Assembly (NCBI RefSeq): GCF_000175195.1 | Contig: NZ_ACQL01000106.1 | Span: 62,001 to 126,000 of the forward strand | Length of the DNA stretch: 64,000 nt | From: Actinobacillus minor NM305 | Lineage (GTDB): Bacteria; Pseudomonadota; Gammaproteobacteria; Enterobacterales; Pasteurellaceae | Direction: 5' to 3' | In this document: positions 62,833 to 64,000 of the stretch, one piece after another | Position numbering within the stretch: position 1 is the stretch's first letter | How the letters are laid out: the number at the start of each line of letters is the position of its first letter | Translations under genes and position numbers: made by a program | Notes under the pieces: generated by a model | The model's database searches: none | What the model was told of the DNA's origin: nothing | The model's input: the letters and a program-made list of their open reading frames with translations, nothing else

Positions 62833-63441
62833 TTATGACCAACCATTATTACGTTTACGGCGAGGAAGAATGAACGGAAGAATAAGCCCTAGAATTAAGC
62901 CAACAACCAAGACAGAGCCACCATAAATAAAATATTGAATAGCAATAGCACGCTTCTCGCTATCTTGCATGGTTTCTAGGCTGCGATTTTTATTCTTTAA
63001 AATTTCAACTTCACGTTTTAATTGTGCATTTTCAGCAAGAAGATCGCTGGTCTGTTTTTCAGCATCTTGGCTACGTCTTTGCATTTCAACCGTACGTTGT
63101 TGCCAATCACTGTCAATTTTACCTAATTTTGTGCTCAATTCTTGAACTTGTTGCTGTAATTGAGGAATTAAATCTTTAGGGCTTGCTGTTTGAGAGATCT
63201 CTGACGCTAATACCCAACCTTCACGATTACGGCTATCTCTGACCAACACAAAACGATCTTTTCGGTCTAAGACAGTAATTTTTTCACCCGCTTGAATTGC
63301 GCCTGAAATTTTATATTGGTCACCAGCCCCTTTACGCATATAGGTGCTTAGATTTTCAGTAATGTAATCTGCAGAAAAAGCAGGAAGTGTTGAGCCGAGT
63401 AAAAAAGAGGCAATAACAGCCTTACGTAAATTTTTTGTCAT
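62833..63441 (-). CDS. ygiM: SH3-domain protein YgiM (TIGR04211)
   Basis: 202 aa. Signal peptide (MTKNLRKAVIASFLLGSTLPAFSA), bacterial SH3 domain (YITENLSTYMRKGAGDQYKI to REGWVLASEIS), a coiled coil (residues 90-160), and a C-terminal membrane helix (YFIYGGSVLVVGLILGLIL) with a basic tail RRKRNNGW. Function not established. Downstream of the Pit gene on the same strand, separated by a terminator. Confidence 0.9.
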   Translation of the reverse strand: MTKNLRKAVIASFLLGSTLPAFSADYITENLSTYMRKGAGDQYKISGAIQAGEKITVLDRKDRFVLVRDSRNREGWVLASEISQTASPKDLIPQLQQQVQELSTKLGKIDSDWQQRTVEMQRRSQDAEKQTSDLLAENAQLKREVEILKNKNRSLETMQDSEKRAIAIQYFIYGGSVLVVGLILGLILPFILPRRKRNNGWS

Positions 63442-63511
63442 TAAAGAATCCTTATTATATTGACTATCTTATTTCTAAAATATCAAGTCCTAATAGTTTA
63501 GAAATAAAATA

Positions 63512-63533
63512 GGGGAGCAGTATTTCTGCCCCC
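63512..63533 (-). terminator. Terminator of the Pit permease gene
   Basis: GGGGAGCAG / CTGCCCC stem around TATTT, 11 bp beyond the stop codon. Confidence 0.7.
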
Positions 63534-63543
63534 AACAAATTAG

Positions 63544-64000
63544 TTAATTAAAAATAGCACTTAGGATATAGTAGAAAATAATTGAGAAAATCGCACCGGC
63601 AGGTAATGTAATTACCCAAGAGGCAATGATATTTCTAATAATCCCTAAGTTTAATGCCGCAATACCGCGCGCAAAACCCACCCCTAAAATTGCGCCCACA
63701 AGGGTTTGAGTGGTAGAAATCGGTAAACCTGTACCAGATGCGATAACAACGGTAACCGCACAAGCAAATTGCGCTGCAAAACCACGGCTAGGCGTAAGCT
63801 CGGTAATACCGGTTCCAACTGTTGCCATCACCGTTTTTCCCATAATCGCCAATCCGAGCACCATACCTAAGCCGCCAAGCGGTAATATCCAAGGCGCAAG
63901 TTGCGCTTTTGCTTGAATCATACCATTACTTGAAATAATCGACTCAACTGCAGCAAGCGGTCCGATAGCATTGGCAACGTCATTAGAGCCATGCGCAAAC
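63544..64000 (-). CDS. Pit-family inorganic phosphate permease, C-terminal part
   Basis: The frame is open to the window edge (starting FAHGSNDVANAIGPLAAVE on the minus strand), so the N-terminus is outside. The GSNDVANAIGPLAA motif is diagnostic of the PiT family, and four membrane segments follow (ILPLGGLGMVLGLAIMG, GTGLPISTTQTLVGAILGVG). Low-affinity phosphate transport coupled to protons or sodium. Confidence 0.93.
   Translation of the reverse strand, partial: FAHGSNDVANAIGPLAAVESIISSNGMIQAKAQLAPWILPLGGLGMVLGLAIMGKTVMATVGTGITELTPSRGFAAQFACAVTVVIASGTGLPISTTQTLVGAILGVGFARGIAALNLGIIRNIIASWVITLPAGAIFSIIFYYILSAIFN

Overview
This window reads as chromosomal DNA of a Pasteurellaceae bacterium. 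The evidence is low GC, Haemophilus-like gene order and protein sequences, and many copies of the uptake signal ACAAGCGGTC / GACCGCTTGT, which is the Actinobacillus pleuropneumoniae-type DNA uptake sequence (Actinobacillus sensu stricto, Mannheimia, H. ducreyi clade) rather than the H. influenzae type AAGTGCGGT. I cannot fix the species from sequence alone. No tRNA, rRNA or CRISPR array was seen. Most intergenic spaces hold clear hairpin terminators, several built from two inverted uptake sequences.

Layout. 1-2.9 kb: 5' end of pnp (leftward) and parC (rightward). 3.07-12.5 kb: the chromosome-condensin operon mukF-mukE-mukB, interrupted at both junctions. An SMC/COG3950-like ATPase plus an HNH nuclease (a Septu/PtuAB-like pair) lies between mukF and mukE. 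A small gene plus a zeta-toxin kinase lies between mukE and mukB. All are on one strand with overlaps or short gaps, ending at one terminator. 12.5-31.6 kb: housekeeping genes glnD, cca, ppiB, cysS, msrB, gapA, rsmA, surA, hldE, der, hemA, dacB, greA, prmB, smrB and an EamA permease. 31.7-34.5 kb: a small accessory pocket with a 5'-truncated tannase-like remnant, then two copies of a ~200 bp repeat bracketing an orphan 63-aa gene and a leucine-rich-repeat protein gene. The second repeat copy is split by a deleted insertion sequence that keeps terminal inverted repeats and a 4-bp target duplication.

34.5-38.5 kb: arcB, ogt and fadL/ompP1. 38.8-46.3 kb: the iron-sulphur operon iscRSUA-hscBA-fdx-iscX with a type-1 IscR site. 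Between hscB and hscA lie a family-8 glycosyltransferase gene with an eight-unit AAAC repeat at its start (a probable phase-variable locus), a DUF2625 gene and a 210-bp multi-hairpin element. 46.5-57.1 kb: cpdB, zapG (yhcB), rplM-rpsI, yaaA with a small lipoprotein gene, and lepA-lepB-rnc-era-recO. Two MITE-like repeats flank lepA-lepB, and one forms a ~208-nt stem-loop ending 4 nt before rnc. 57.2-64 kb: a TonB-dependent receptor, a SotB-like exporter, yciH, asnS, ygiM, and the C-terminal part of a Pit phosphate permease.

The most unusual feature is the muk operon. An SMC-type condensin is co-transcribed with two candidate defence/addiction modules placed exactly at gene junctions, leaving all three muk genes intact. 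Whether this is functional coupling or sheltering of selfish modules inside an important operon cannot be decided from sequence.
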